Below are positions 50,669 to 59,869 of a DNA stretch of 64,000 nt, piece by piece. Every line of letters starts with the position of its first letter. The stretch's first letter is position 1. The stretch covers positions 310,001-374,000 of the forward strand of contig NZ_CP107836.1 of NCBI RefSeq assembly GCF_036346615.1. Direction: 5' to 3'. The position numbers were made by a program, and so were the translations under genes. The notes beneath the pieces were generated by a model. The model made no database searches. It worked only from the letters and a program-made list of their open reading frames with translations, and was not told the DNA's origin. The stretch comes from Streptomyces sp. NBC_00523 (GTDB taxonomy: Bacteria > Actinomycetota > Actinomycetes > Streptomycetales > Streptomycetaceae).

Positions 50669-52104
50669 CTCTCGCGGGCGCCCCGGTCTGGTGCTGGCGG
50701 CAGCCGCCGTCGCCCAGTTCGTCGTCGCCCTGGACATGTCCGTGGTCAATGTCGCCCTGCCCGCGATCCGCTCGGCGCTGGGATTCACGCCGCTCGACCT
50801 GTCATGGGTCGTGCACGTGTACGCGCTCACCTTCGGCGGGTTCCTGCTGCTGGGGGGCCGCGCCGCCGACCTGTACGGCCGGCGCCGGATGTTCGTGCTG
50901 GGGCTGACCGTCTTCGGCGTGTGCTCGCTGGCCGGCGGACTGGCACAGGCGCCCTGGCAGTTGATCGCCGCGCGCGCCGGTCAGGGCCTGGGGGCCGCCG
51001 CGGCAGCACCGGCCGCGCTGGCGATGCTCACCACCACGTTCGCCGAAGGCCCGCAGCGGGTGCGGGCGTTGGGGGTGTGGAGCGCGGTGACCGCGGCGGG
51101 CGGTGCGCTGGGCGTGCTGGCGGGAGGGCTGCTGACCGAGTACGCGGGCTGGCGCTGGGTCATGCTGATCAACCTGCCCATCGTCGCGGCGGCTCTCGTG
51201 CTCGTCCCGGCGGGCGTTCCGGCCGATGTCCCGCCCGCCCGGCGCGAGCGGCTGGACACGCTGGGCGCCGTCCTGGCGACGGGTGGCATCGGGCTGCTGG
51301 TGCTGGGTGTCGTCCGCACCGACGCCCTGGGCTGGGCCGCGCCTGTCACCTGGGCCACGCTCGCCGCCGCAGCGCTGCTGCTGGGTGCCTTCGTCCTCGC
51401 CGAGGCGAGGGTGGCCGCGCCGCTGCTGCGGCTCGGTCTGCTGCGCAGCCGATGGGTGTCCGGCGCGAACGTGCTGGTGTTCCTGGCGGCGGCCGGGCAG
51501 TTCGCCGCGTTCTACTTCGTGTCCCTGTACATGCAGCAGGTGCTCGGCATGGGGGCCGCGGCGACCGGCGCCGCGTTCCTGCCCTTCTCGCTGGGCCTGG
51601 TCGCGGGAACCGTCGTCGCCACCCGGCTGACCTCGTCCCGTACCCCCCGGGTGGCTCTGGTACCCGGCGCCCTGCTGGCCGCTGCGGGCCTGGCCTGGTT
51701 CGCCCTCATCAGCCCGGGAGGCAGCTTCCTGGCGGACGTGCTCGGTCCGTCCCTCGTCACCAGCCTCGGCGCCGGTCTGGTCCTGGCCCCGGTCGCCGCC
51801 GCCGCGACGACGGGCGTCGCCCCGCACGAGGCCGGGATGGCCTCCGGCCTGATGAACAGCTCCCGCCAACTCGGCGGCTGCATCGGCCTGGCCGCGCTGG
51901 CCACCGCGGCCGCGCACCACCGGCCCGGCCGCCGATGCCGCCGCGCTCAACGACGGCTACGCCCTGGGCCTGTCCATCGCCGCCGCGATCTTCGCCCTCG
52001 CGGCAGCGGTGGCCATCGGCGTACTCCCGCGCCGCCGGACGGAGGCACCTGTCCGGCCGTCCGGCGACACCACGGAGAACCAGCTGGAGGGAACCCCCTC
52101 GTGA
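50658..52104 (+). pseudogene. DHA2-type MFS drug exporter, frameshifted near the C-terminus
   Basis: Start MYRNSRGRPGLVLAAAAVAQ at 50658. Fourteen-helix MFS transporter: motif A GGRAADLYGRRRMFVLG, motif C-like GALGVLAGGLLTEYAGWRW, and ASGLMNSSRQLGGCIGLAAL. This DHA2 family exports antibiotics and disinfectants by proton antiport. After AAAH H at 51920 one base (A) is missing. The uncorrected frame runs on as Arg-rich nonsense to 52118. With the base restored it continues TGPAADAAALNDGYALGLSI, the last helix, to the TGA at 52102-52104. A sequencing error would leave an intact pump. Confidence 0.8.
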
Positions 52105-52204
52105 CGCCTCCTGAGTAGCCGTACTCATGTGCGATGCGGTGTCGCACGGGCACGATGTGCCGGGGGTCCACAAGGGGACTGGGGTCGGGTGGGGAGTGGT
52201 GCGC

Positions 52205-52516
52205 GTGCGGCATGGCGAGCCTTCAAAGGGCTTTCAGGCCGCGGCCGGATGCGTATGGCTCATCGTGGACGTGGCCCTGGTCGGCTATCTGCTGTTCCGC
52301 TACGGGATGACGGGGTGGTCGGACGGCTACGACGACCCCGTCAATGCTCCCGCGGCCCCTGCGGAGGCGCGACGTGCTGCGTGGATCGTCCTGGGCACCG
52401 CAATCGTGAGTGGCGGCTTCCTCCTCCTTCGGCGCTACTGGGTCACCGCAGTCCTGCAACTCCTCCTCACCGGTGCCGCAGCGGGGATGTTCGCCTTGCT
52501 CGCCGGGCACCGATAG
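52205..52516 (+). CDS. Small membrane protein
   Basis: 103 residues from a GTG at 52205 with GGGGAG 8 bases upstream (a longer frame to 52127 lacks a site). Three hydrophobic segments: CVWLIVDVALVGYLLFRYGM, RRAAWIVLGTAIVSGGFLLL and VTAVLQLLLTGAAAGMFALL, with a polar loop WSDGYDDPVNAP. Resembles DUF6234-like actinomycete membrane proteins; function unknown. Confidence 0.72.
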   Translation: MRHGEPSKGFQAAAGCVWLIVDVALVGYLLFRYGMTGWSDGYDDPVNAPAAPAEARRAAWIVLGTAIVSGGFLLLRRYWVTAVLQLLLTGAAAGMFALLAGHR

Positions 52517-52588
52517 GGACGGCACACATACGAGCACGCCGGGGGCGGCTCCGGAGGGCGGACCGGTACCGGAGTCCGGCGACGCGAA

Positions 52589-52626
52589 CGGCCCCGCGCC
52601 GGACCGTGTGGTCCGCTGCGGGGCCG
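52589..52626. terminator. Bidirectional terminator
   Basis: Stem CGGCCCCGC/GCGGGGCCG with an inner GGAC/GTCC stem, between two converging genes. Confidence 0.8.
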
Positions 52627-52644
52627 TATGCGGGTGGCCGGGGT

Positions 52645-53907
52645 TCAGACTCCCGTCAGGTTGTACGTGCTCGTGCCGTCCTGCCTGCCGCTGGAGTACT
52701 GGCGGATGAACTCACCGTCCGCGTAGCGGTCGTGGCCCATCATGGAGCCGGTGTACTTGTTCTGCACGCCGATCGCGGAGCTGCCGGGTACGTCACGGTA
52801 GATGTAGAAGCGCTGGAGGTCGTCCTCCGTGCAGGAGGCCGTCGTCAGGACAACGCGTTCGGTGGCGGCGTCCGGTTCGGCGATGGTCGCGCAGCCGCCG
52901 TTGCCCCAGTTCCACAGCGTCGCTTCGAGGACGCCGTCGGTCTCCGTCACGTTGCACAGGCGCCAGTTGTCCAGGTGGGCGCTGAAGATGGAGGAGGGCC
53001 GCAGCCGCACGCCGTCGTCCGCGAGGAGCGGCGCGCCCCAGGACAGGGGCTTTCCGGGTACCTCGATCTTGTACACGGGTGACTGGCAGTCGAGCGCGGC
53101 CTGCGCGGCGGCCACGGGACGCTCGGCCGGAGCCGCGGGCTGCGCGGCGCGGTCCTGGCGCTGCTCCCCCGTCGGTGCGACCGCGCCCGCCGGGTGCGCG
53201 GCCTTCGCGGTGGGCGAGCCGCAGTCGAGGAGGCTCTGCGCCTTGGCCATGACGCTCCCCGCGGGAACCTGGTCCTGGCAGCGCACGGCGCCCTCTTCGA
53301 GGGTGGTGTACGTGGTGAAGGCACCGCTGCCGGGGCCCTCGGCCCACCGCAGCGCCCAGCTGCCGTCGGACTGCTGGGCCCGGTTGCAGTTGAGGCTTCC
53401 GTAGATGCCGGTGACCTTCTTGGTGCCCTTGTACACGCCGTAGTAGCCGGGCTGGTTGAAGCTCCAGGTCACCGCGTTCGACTCGGTGCTCGTGGTGGCG
53501 GACTCCATCTTCACGGTCAGGTCCACGGTGACGCCCACCTTGCTGAGGGCGTCGGCGGCGAAGCTCGCCTCGATCTTGTCGTCGAGGCCGACGGAGACCG
53601 TGATGGTGGTCTCCGTGGTGGTGGTGACGGCTTGTTCGCCGGTGGTCCCCTCGGTGACGTACCAGCCCTTGAAGTGGGTGATCGTCGGGGAGACTTCGGT
53701 GCTCTTGATGTACGGGTGACGGGTGCCGAGGTCGGCCGCCGTACAGGCGTCGCCGGGCTGCGGCGAGGTAGCTCCGGCGGGTGCCGCGACGGCCGGTGCG
53801 GCGGCCGCGGGGCCGATCGCGGTGACCGCCAGGGTCGTCGCCGTGGCGGTCACCGCGATGAGCACACCGGCGGCGCGGCTGCCGGAGCGTAAGCGTATGG
53901 CTCGCAT
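52645..53907 (-). CDS. Large secreted protein with a pore-former-like Thr/Ser region, TTA codon at residue 6
   Basis: 420 residues. Signal peptide to about residue 37 (AVTAIGPAAAAPAVAAPAG). Residues ~90-145 alternate Thr/Ser/Val with hydrophobic residues (AVTTTTETTITVSVGLDDKI then FAADALSKVGVTVDLTVKME, TSTESNAVTWSF), the pattern of the insertion hairpin of aerolysin/ETX-MTX2-type toxins. The C-terminal ~150 residues contain aromatic, Cys-containing strands (NWRLCNVTETDG, WNWGNGGCATI, SCTEDDLQRFYIY) like a lectin or ricin-type module. A Pro/Ala/Gln linker joins the parts. The TTA codon (53890-53892) implies developmental control by bldA. Toxin identity is inferred from pattern only. Confidence 0.7.
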   Translation of the reverse strand: MRAIRLRSGSRAAGVLIAVTATATTLAVTAIGPAAAAPAVAAPAGATSPQPGDACTAADLGTRHPYIKSTEVSPTITHFKGWYVTEGTTGEQAVTTTTETTITVSVGLDDKIEASFAADALSKVGVTVDLTVKMESATTSTESNAVTWSFNQPGYYGVYKGTKKVTGIYGSLNCNRAQQSDGSWALRWAEGPGSGAFTTYTTLEEGAVRCQDQVPAGSVMAKAQSLLDCGSPTAKAAHPAGAVAPTGEQRQDRAAQPAAPAERPVAAAQAALDCQSPVYKIEVPGKPLSWGAPLLADDGVRLRPSSIFSAHLDNWRLCNVTETDGVLEATLWNWGNGGCATIAEPDAATERVVLTTASCTEDDLQRFYIYRDVPGSSAIGVQNKYTGSMMGHDRYADGEFIRQYSSGRQDGTSTYNLTGV

Positions 53908-53968
53908 CGTTACGTGTTCCCCCTCAGGTGTACGGGTCAGGTCGGGGTGAATGTAACGGCCACGGGAG

Positions 53969-54280
53969 TTGCGGTGTGAGGGCGTAACTGGCCAGAGACA
54001 CGCCCTGAGCGGCCGGAACCCCCGGGGTCAGACCCCCTCCTCGCTCTGGGGCTCGGGCGTGCGAACCGGCGCGGACTCCACCGCCGGCCAGGTCGACCTG
54101 ACGGTGGGCCGGCTCAACGCGTCCGACAGCGCGGGGCGCAGCCGGCGCAGGGCCGGCCGGCCCGTTGGACTACCCGTGGAGCCTGCCGCTGCCCGAGGAC
54201 CGGGTGGAGTGCACGTCGATCCTGACCGGCATCTGCGGGACGTGGCGGCGGAGATCCGGGGCATGCTGGCCGATGCCTGA
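53969..54280 (+). other. Possible gene fragment in the 53.9-54.3 kb gap
   Basis: The 379-base gap contains an open frame whose last ~25 residues look protein-like (VHVDPDRHLRDVAAEIRGML), while a second frame gives DYPWSLPLPEDRVECTSIL. The first two-thirds have no coding character. It could be the eroded 3' end of a gene. No family recognised. Confidence 0.25.
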
Positions 54281-54286
54281 GCTCCG

Positions 54287-55501
54287 TCAGCGCGACGGCG
54301 CGGCGAGCGGTGCGGGCAGTGGGCCCGGGTCGCCGGTGCGCGCGAAAGCGGCCCAGGCCGCGCGCATCCCCCGGCCCACCGCGTCGACCTCCGCCCGGCC
54401 GAGGCCGCCGAGCATCGGGGCGTGCCGCCAGACGTGGGCCGTCCCCAGGAGCAGCGGGATCTCCACGCAGTGCGTGGCGCCGTGGGGCGAACCGGCGGGC
54501 CGCCAGTCCAGCCGGTAGCCGTGGCCGCGGGCGCCGTGGGCTTCCAGCCGCGCGTGCAGGTCCCGCAGGGGCTCCTCGTAGAGGCGCCGGGTGCGTTCGG
54601 CGACGCTGCCCGTGTCGGACGGGCCCTCGGGGAAGGCGGACATGTCGTCGGCGTTCCACCCGTACAGCACGTCCGGGGCGGGGCCGGTGAAGGGCGCGTC
54701 CCCGGTCCCGGTGGGAAGGGGTGCGACGCCGTCGACCGGGCCAAAGGGCGGGGCCAGGAAGCTGCCGGTCCGCCGCTGGTGGCCGGCCGCGGTGCGCGCC
54801 TGGGCGGCGAGCAGGTCCGCCACCGGGGCGGTGCGGGGGTCGGCGCCGAGCGCGGCGGCGAAGAGCCTTCCGGTCTCGCGGGCCTCGGCCGGAGTGCGGG
54901 TGGCGATGGACAGGGGCGGGCTCTGGAGGATCACCCGGCCGAAGAGCACGCGGGCCTCGGGGACGCGGAGGAGCAGCAGGGCGGACAGGGCTCCGGCGGA
55001 CTGCCCGAAGACGGTGACGTTACGGGGGTCGCCGCCGTGGTCCGCGATGTGCGCCCGGACCCAGCGCAGCGCCTCGATCTGGTCGTACAGGCCGAGGTTG
55101 CCCTCGCTGACCCCGTCCTGGAGGAGGTAGCCGAGGGCGCCGAGCCGGTAGTTCGCACCGACCACGACGACGTCCTGCTCGGCGGCGAGGGCTGTGCCGT
55201 CGTACCAGTCGAGGATGCCGGCGCCGCTGTTGAAGCCGCCGCCGTGGAACCAGACGAGGACGGGGCGGCCCGTGGTCGTCGGGGCGGTGGGTGCGGTGAC
55301 GGTGAGGTGGAGGCAGTCCTCGCTCTGGGGATGTCTGCCGGGCGGCGGGCCCATCAGCGCTTCCAGGCGGGAGGGCGGCTGGGGGCAGACCGCGCCGGAC
55401 CGCGGGGCGGGGTCCTCGGCCGTCACGGGGCGCGGCCGGGAGAAGCGGGGCGCTTTGGCGTAACGGATGGGGCCGGTACGGACCGTCCGGGGGGTGTTCA
55501 T
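54287..55501 (-). CDS. Carboxylesterase (type B)
   Basis: 404 residues from the ATG at 55501, overlapping the transporter stop (ATGA). LVWFHGGGFNSGAGI is the oxyanion hole and TVFGQSAGALSALLL holds nucleophile Ser168. The N-terminus is shorter than in secreted type-B esterases and has no signal peptide, so it is cytoplasmic. Coupling to an MHS-family importer suggests it hydrolyses the imported compound. Beside a 3-hydroxyanthranilate pathway, an ester or N-formyl derivative of an aminobenzoate is plausible, though not shown. Confidence 0.88.
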   Translation of the reverse strand: MNTPRTVRTGPIRYAKAPRFSRPRPVTAEDPAPRSGAVCPQPPSRLEALMGPPPGRHPQSEDCLHLTVTAPTAPTTTGRPVLVWFHGGGFNSGAGILDWYDGTALAAEQDVVVVGANYRLGALGYLLQDGVSEGNLGLYDQIEALRWVRAHIADHGGDPRNVTVFGQSAGALSALLLLRVPEARVLFGRVILQSPPLSIATRTPAEARETGRLFAAALGADPRTAPVADLLAAQARTAAGHQRRTGSFLAPPFGPVDGVAPLPTGTGDAPFTGPAPDVLYGWNADDMSAFPEGPSDTGSVAERTRRLYEEPLRDLHARLEAHGARGHGYRLDWRPAGSPHGATHCVEIPLLLGTAHVWRHAPMLGGLGRAEVDAVGRGMRAAWAAFARTGDPGPLPAPLAAPSR

Positions 55502-56820
55502 ACCTTGCCTGCCGTTTCGGGGACGAGTGGGGCCCGTTCCACAGGAGTCTCGGGAACCATCCGGAACAGCGCCACCGCACCGACGAGGCTGAGGGCGCAC
55601 ATGCCCACGAGATACCAGGTCACACCGGTCGAGGAGCTGCCGCCGCCGAGGAGCGCGCTGGAGATCATGGGGGCCAGGCCGCCGCCGAGGACCGCGCCGA
55701 TCTGGAGGACCAGTGAGGTGCCGGAGTACCGCACCCGGACAGGGAAGGTGTCGGCGATGATGGCACCCTGGACGCAGTGGGTCACCGGGATGATCAGGCC
55801 CATGCCGGCGAGCGCGAGCAGGGCGGACGCCCGGTTGCCGGTGTCGAGCAGGGGGAAGAACACCGCGCACCACAGCAGGATGGCGACGGAGCCGCCGATG
55901 AAGAGCGTGCGGCGCCCCTTGCGGTCGGCGATCCTCGTCCACACCGGGATGGACACGAACCACAGCACGGCGGCGCCGCTCACCCCGAGGACGAGGAACT
56001 GCTGGTCGAAGCCGAGGTGTCGGGTGCCGTAGGACAGCGTGAAGACCATGAAGACGTACGCGACCGCGGAGTTCGCCACCATGGCGAGCAGGGTGACGGC
56101 CAGTCGGGGCAGTCCGGCCTTCAGCGCGTCGGCCAGCGGGAAGCGGACCACCTCGTCCTCCCGGCGGGCCCGGTCGAAGGACGGCGATTCGGTGACGCGC
56201 AGCCGTACGACCAGTCCGACGCCGACCAGGACGAAGCTCAGCAGGAACGGGATGCGCCAGGCCCAGGCGGTGAACGTGGCGTGTCCGGCGAGGGAGCTGG
56301 TGGCCAGGAAGATGAGGTTCGCCAGCACCAGGCCCGCGGGTGTGCCCATCTGCGGGAAGCCCGCGTACAGGTTGCGCCGTCCCTCGGGGGCGTGCTCCAT
56401 CGACATCAGGGTGGCGCCGGCGCCCTCGCCGCCGAGGCCGATGCCCTGGACGACGCGGAGGAGGACCAGGAGGACCGGGGCCCACAGGCCGATGGTGCCG
56501 TAGCTCGGGACGGCGCCGATGAGGGTGGAGCCGAGACCCATCATCACCAGGGAGACCACCAGCGTGGAGCGGCGTCCGAGGCGGTCGCCGAAGTGGCCGA
56601 AGACAAGGCCGCCGAGGGGCCTGGCGACGAAGCCGACCGCGAGCGTGGAGAAGGCCGCGAGGGTGCCGGCCGCGGGGCTCAGGGACGGGAAGAACTGCTT
56701 GTCGAAGATGAGTGCGGCGGCCGTGCCGTAGAGGAAGAAGTCGTACCACTCCAATGTGGTTCCGAGAAGGGTGGCAAGCGCAGTCCTGCTCGCGCCCTTG
56801 GGACGGTCCGCGTCGCTCAT
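55498..56820 (-). CDS. MFS transporter, metabolite:H+ symporter (MHS) family
   Basis: 440 residues with 12 predicted helices. The N-terminus LLGTTLEWYDFFLYGTAAAL and FGHFGDRLGRRSTLVVSL are diagnostic of the MHS family (ShiA, KgtP, PcaK-like), which imports carboxylates such as shikimate, citrate and aromatic acids. Divergent from the degradation operon and probably sharing its regulator through the inverted repeat at 56916-56941. The most likely cargo is an aromatic acid feeding the pathway. Confidence 0.92.
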   Translation of the reverse strand: MSDADRPKGASRTALATLLGTTLEWYDFFLYGTAAALIFDKQFFPSLSPAAGTLAAFSTLAVGFVARPLGGLVFGHFGDRLGRRSTLVVSLVMMGLGSTLIGAVPSYGTIGLWAPVLLVLLRVVQGIGLGGEGAGATLMSMEHAPEGRRNLYAGFPQMGTPAGLVLANLIFLATSSLAGHATFTAWAWRIPFLLSFVLVGVGLVVRLRVTESPSFDRARREDEVVRFPLADALKAGLPRLAVTLLAMVANSAVAYVFMVFTLSYGTRHLGFDQQFLVLGVSGAAVLWFVSIPVWTRIADRKGRRTLFIGGSVAILLWCAVFFPLLDTGNRASALLALAGMGLIIPVTHCVQGAIIADTFPVRVRYSGTSLVLQIGAVLGGGLAPMISSALLGGGSSSTGVTWYLVGMCALSLVGAVALFRMVPETPVERAPLVPETAGKV

Positions 56821-56915
56821 GGAACACCTCGTCTGCTGGGGAAGGCGGGGAAGCCCCGCGCTTTCGGTGGATCCTGGGTCCCCGGGCAGAGGGGAACAAA
56901 TGCCGTTTCGTCCCG

Positions 56916-56941
56916 CCGGTATAGCGGGACGGGTATACCGG
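56916..56941. promoter_or_regulatory. Operator-like inverted repeat between importer and degradation operon
   Basis: Perfect 8-base arms CCGGTATA/TATACCGG with a 10-base spacer, centred in the 253-base divergent gap. A weaker related repeat, ATACCGAAGTCGGCAT (57001-57016), lies nearer the ALDH gene. Confidence 0.6.
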
Positions 56942-57073
56942 GCGACCGAACCCGTCCTCGCCGCCGCCCGCCCCCGGGGAATCGCCTGGTCGCCGGTGAC
57001 ATACCGAAGTCGGCATAGCTGAGCCCCGAATCGTCATTTGTGGTCATGGCCGCCTGATCCCAGGGTGTGAGTC

Positions 57074-58549
57074 ATGACGGCACAGACTTCGCGGTGGATC
57101 CGCAACTTCGTGGACGGGCGTTTCATCGACCCGGATGACGGCGGCAAGAGCTTCGAGGCGACGGACCCGGCCACCGGCCGCGTGCACTCCCTCGTCCACG
57201 AGGCCGGTGCTCCCCTGGTCGACCGGGCCGTCGCGGCGGCACGGAAGGCGCTCGGCCCCTGGTCGGCGACGCCCGTACGGGAGCGCACCGAGGTGCTGCG
57301 CCGGGCGGCCGCCCTGATCGAGGCACGGTTCGAGGAGTTCGTCGCCGCCGAGGTGGCCGACACCGGCAAGCCCGTCACCCTCGCCCGCGACCTAGACGTG
57401 GCCAGGGCCGTGTCCAACTTCCGTACGTTCGCCGATGTCGTCGCGGCCGCCGGGCAGGAGTCCTTCCTGACCGATCTGCCGGGCGGCCGGCAGGCCCTCA
57501 ACTACGCGGTGCGCAAGCCCCTCGGGGTGGTCGCGGTCATCGTTCCCTGGAACCTGCCGCTGCTGCTGCTCACCTGGAAGGTCGCCCCGGCCCTCGCCTG
57601 CGGCAACACCGTCGTGGTCAAGCCCAGCGAGGAGACGCCCGGCACCGCGACCCTGCTGGCGGAGGTGCTCGCCGAGGCGGGTCTCCCGGCCGGTGCCTAC
57701 AACGTGGTGCACGGCTTCGGCGGCGGCTCGGCCGGCGAGTACGTCACCACGCACCCCGGGATCGACGGCGTCACCTTCACCGGGTCCACGGCGACCGGCG
57801 CGCACGTGATGAGGACCGTGGCACCGCGCGTGCGCCCCGTCTCCTTCGAGCTGGGCGGCAAGAACGCGGCGCTGGTCTTCGCGGACGCGGACATCGAGGA
57901 GACCCTGGACGGCCTGACCCGGTCGGTGTTCGCCAACACCGGCCAGGTGTGCCTGTGCACCGAGCGGGTCTACGTGCACCGCTCGGTCTTCGCGGACATC
58001 GCCGACGGCCTGGTCGAGCGGGCCCGTTCGCTGCGCCTGGGCAGCCCGCTGGACCCGGCGACCACGACGGGGCCGCTGATCTCGCAGGCGCACCGGGAGA
58101 AGGTGCGCGGCTACCTGGACCTGGCCGGACAGCTGGGCGCGAAGGCCCTCACCGGGGGCGGCACGCCCGGCCTCGGGGCGGAGCTGGACGGCGGTTCGTG
58201 GATCGAGCCGACGCTGTGGACGGGGCTGACGAACGCCGACCGCCCGGTGCGCGAGGAGATCTTCGGGCCGGTCGCGGCGCTGATCCCGTTCGACACGGAG
58301 GAGGAGGCCGTCGGTCTGGCCAACGACACGGAGTACGGTCTCGCCGCCTCCGTGTGGACCCGGGATCTGCGTCGCGGGCACCGCGTGGCCCAGGCGATGA
58401 ACGTCGGCATGTCCTGGGTCAACACCTGGTTCCTGCGCGACCTGCGCTCGCCCTTCGGCGGCGTCGGCCTCTCCGGTCTTGGCCGCGAGGGAGGCGCCTC
58501 GTCCCTGCACTTCTACACCGAGCCGACCAACGTGTGCGTCCAGCTGTGA
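57074..58549 (+). CDS. 2-aminomuconate/2-hydroxymuconate semialdehyde dehydrogenase
   Basis: 491 residues. NAD-dependent ALDH: VIVPWNLPLLLLTWKVAPAL, VTFTGSTATGA, general base Glu259 in SFELGGKNAALVF and nucleophile Cys293 in TGQVCLCTERVYV. The C-terminus (RSPFGGVGLSGLGREGG) is typical of the AmnC/NbaE/XylG subgroup, which oxidises 2-aminomuconate or 2-hydroxymuconate 6-semialdehyde. The neighbours (dioxygenase, ACMS decarboxylase, deaminase) make aminomuconate semialdehyde the expected substrate. First gene of the rightward degradation operon. Confidence 0.92.
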   Translation: MTAQTSRWIRNFVDGRFIDPDDGGKSFEATDPATGRVHSLVHEAGAPLVDRAVAAARKALGPWSATPVRERTEVLRRAAALIEARFEEFVAAEVADTGKPVTLARDLDVARAVSNFRTFADVVAAAGQESFLTDLPGGRQALNYAVRKPLGVVAVIVPWNLPLLLLTWKVAPALACGNTVVVKPSEETPGTATLLAEVLAEAGLPAGAYNVVHGFGGGSAGEYVTTHPGIDGVTFTGSTATGAHVMRTVAPRVRPVSFELGGKNAALVFADADIEETLDGLTRSVFANTGQVCLCTERVYVHRSVFADIADGLVERARSLRLGSPLDPATTTGPLISQAHREKVRGYLDLAGQLGAKALTGGGTPGLGAELDGGSWIEPTLWTGLTNADRPVREEIFGPVAALIPFDTEEEAVGLANDTEYGLAASVWTRDLRRGHRVAQAMNVGMSWVNTWFLRDLRSPFGGVGLSGLGREGGASSLHFYTEPTNVCVQL

Positions 58550-58667
58550 CGCCCGGGCCCGCTCCGGCTTCCCCGAATCCGACCGAGCAGGCCGCCCCCG
58601 ACCCGGGCGGCCGGAAGGACATGACCATGGGCGACAACGCCCCGCACCCCGGCGAAGGAGGCCCCCG

Positions 58668-59432
58668 TTGATCACCGAAAAAACGGTACGGACGCTGGCC
58701 GCGCGGCTCGACACCGCGCAGCGCACCGTCACGGACACCCTCAGCCTCGCCGACACGCACACCCTGGCCGTGGACGACGCCTACGCCGTGCAGGCGGCGC
58801 TGCTCGCCCTGCGTGAGGGGCGCGGTGAGCGGATCACCGGCGTGAAGCTGGGATTCACCAGCAAGGCCAAGATGGAGCAGATGGGAGTCTCCGAGATCAT
58901 CGTCGGCCGGCTGACCGACGCCATGGGTGTCGCCGACGGCGGTGGGATCGAGCTGTCCCGTTTCATCCATCCGAAGGTGGAACCGGAGGTCGCGTACCGG
59001 ATCGGCCGGGACGTGGACCTGGACGATCCGGACGCCGACCTCGTCTCCTGCGTGGACGCCGTCGCCCCCGCGCTGGAGATCATCGACTCCCGTTACCGGG
59101 ACTTCCGCTTCACCTACGAGGACGTCGTCGCGGACAACACCTCGGCCGCGGCCTATGTGATCGGCGCCTGGGCCCCCGTACAGGACGTGTCCGACCGTGC
59201 CGTACGGCTGTCGGGCGCGAGCCGGGAGATGGCGGGTTCGACCGAGGCCATCCTGGGCGGTCCGGTCCACGCCCTGCGGGCGCTGCTCGATCTGGCGCGG
59301 CGGCGGTCCATCCCGCTGCGGGCCGGCCAGGTGGTGCTGGCCGGGGCGGCCACCGCGGCGATCCCGCTGGAGCTCGGCGAGACCACCTGCGAGGTCGACG
59401 GCATCGGCCGCGTCGGCGTGAGGGGGATCTGA
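58668..59432 (+). CDS. 2-oxo-3-hexenedioate decarboxylase / 2-keto-4-pentenoate hydratase-family enzyme
   Basis: 254 residues from a TTG at 58668, chosen because GAAGGAGG lies 7 bases upstream. FAH-superfamily fold of the decarboxylase/hydratase type: [32 protein letters not shown] (metal-binding Glu pair), [28 protein letters not shown]. Both activities share this family. In the order deaminase, dioxygenase, decarboxylase it most likely decarboxylates 4-oxalocrotonate to 2-oxopent-4-enoate. The partner hydratase should lie beyond 64000, upstream of the aldolase operon. Confidence 0.88.
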   Translation: MITEKTVRTLAARLDTAQRTVTDTLSLADTHTLAVDDAYAVQAALLALREGRGERITGVKLGFTSKAKMEQMGVSEIIVGRLTDAMGVADGGGIELSRFIHPKVEPEVAYRIGRDVDLDDPDADLVSCVDAVAPALEIIDSRYRDFRFTYEDVVADNTSAAAYVIGAWAPVQDVSDRAVRLSGASREMAGSTEAILGGPVHALRALLDLARRRSIPLRAGQVVLAGAATAAIPLELGETTCEVDGIGRVGVRGI

Positions 59433-59869
59433 TGGAGCAGGGACGGGTCATCCCCGGCAAGGCGCGCCCGCGCGGCCGGTTCCCGCACTCCCGCCGCGCC
59501 GGAGACCTCGTCTTCGTCTCCGGCACCAGCTCCCGCCGCCCCGACAACTCCTTCGCCGGGGTGGCAACGGACGAGCTGGGCACCACCGACCTCGACATCC
59601 GCGCGCAGACCCGCGCGGTCATCGAGAACATCGGGGACATCCTCGCCGACGCGGGCGGCGGCCTCGCGGACGTCGTCCAGGTCACCGCGTACCTCGTGTC
59701 CATGAACGACTTCGGCGGCTACAACGAGGTCTACGGCCAGTACTTCACCGAGACGGGACCGGCCAGGACCACCGTCGCCGTACACCAGCTCCCCCACCCG
59801 CATCTGCTCATCGAGATCCAGGCCGTGGCGCATCTGCCGGCCGCGACCACCACGAAGGAGACACAGTGA
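59432..59869 (+). CDS. 2-aminomuconate deaminase (RidA family)
   Basis: 145 residues; its ATG overlaps the preceding stop (TGATG). RidA/YjgF fold: [59 protein letters not shown]. Most RidA proteins hydrolyse reactive enamines; the subgroup beside 3-hydroxyanthranilate genes (AmnD/NbaF) removes ammonia from 2-aminomuconate. Context decides the assignment. Confidence 0.88.
   Translation: MEQGRVIPGKARPRGRFPHSRRAGDLVFVSGTSSRRPDNSFAGVATDELGTTDLDIRAQTRAVIENIGDILADAGGGLADVVQVTAYLVSMNDFGGYNEVYGQYFTETGPARTTVAVHQLPHPHLLIEIQAVAHLPAATTTKETQ

Noticed and set aside
54287..57037. A single 916-residue esterase frame
   Set aside because: Its N-terminal 500 residues are Arg/Pro-rich antisense-like translation of the MHS transporter in another frame. 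The esterase starts at 55501.
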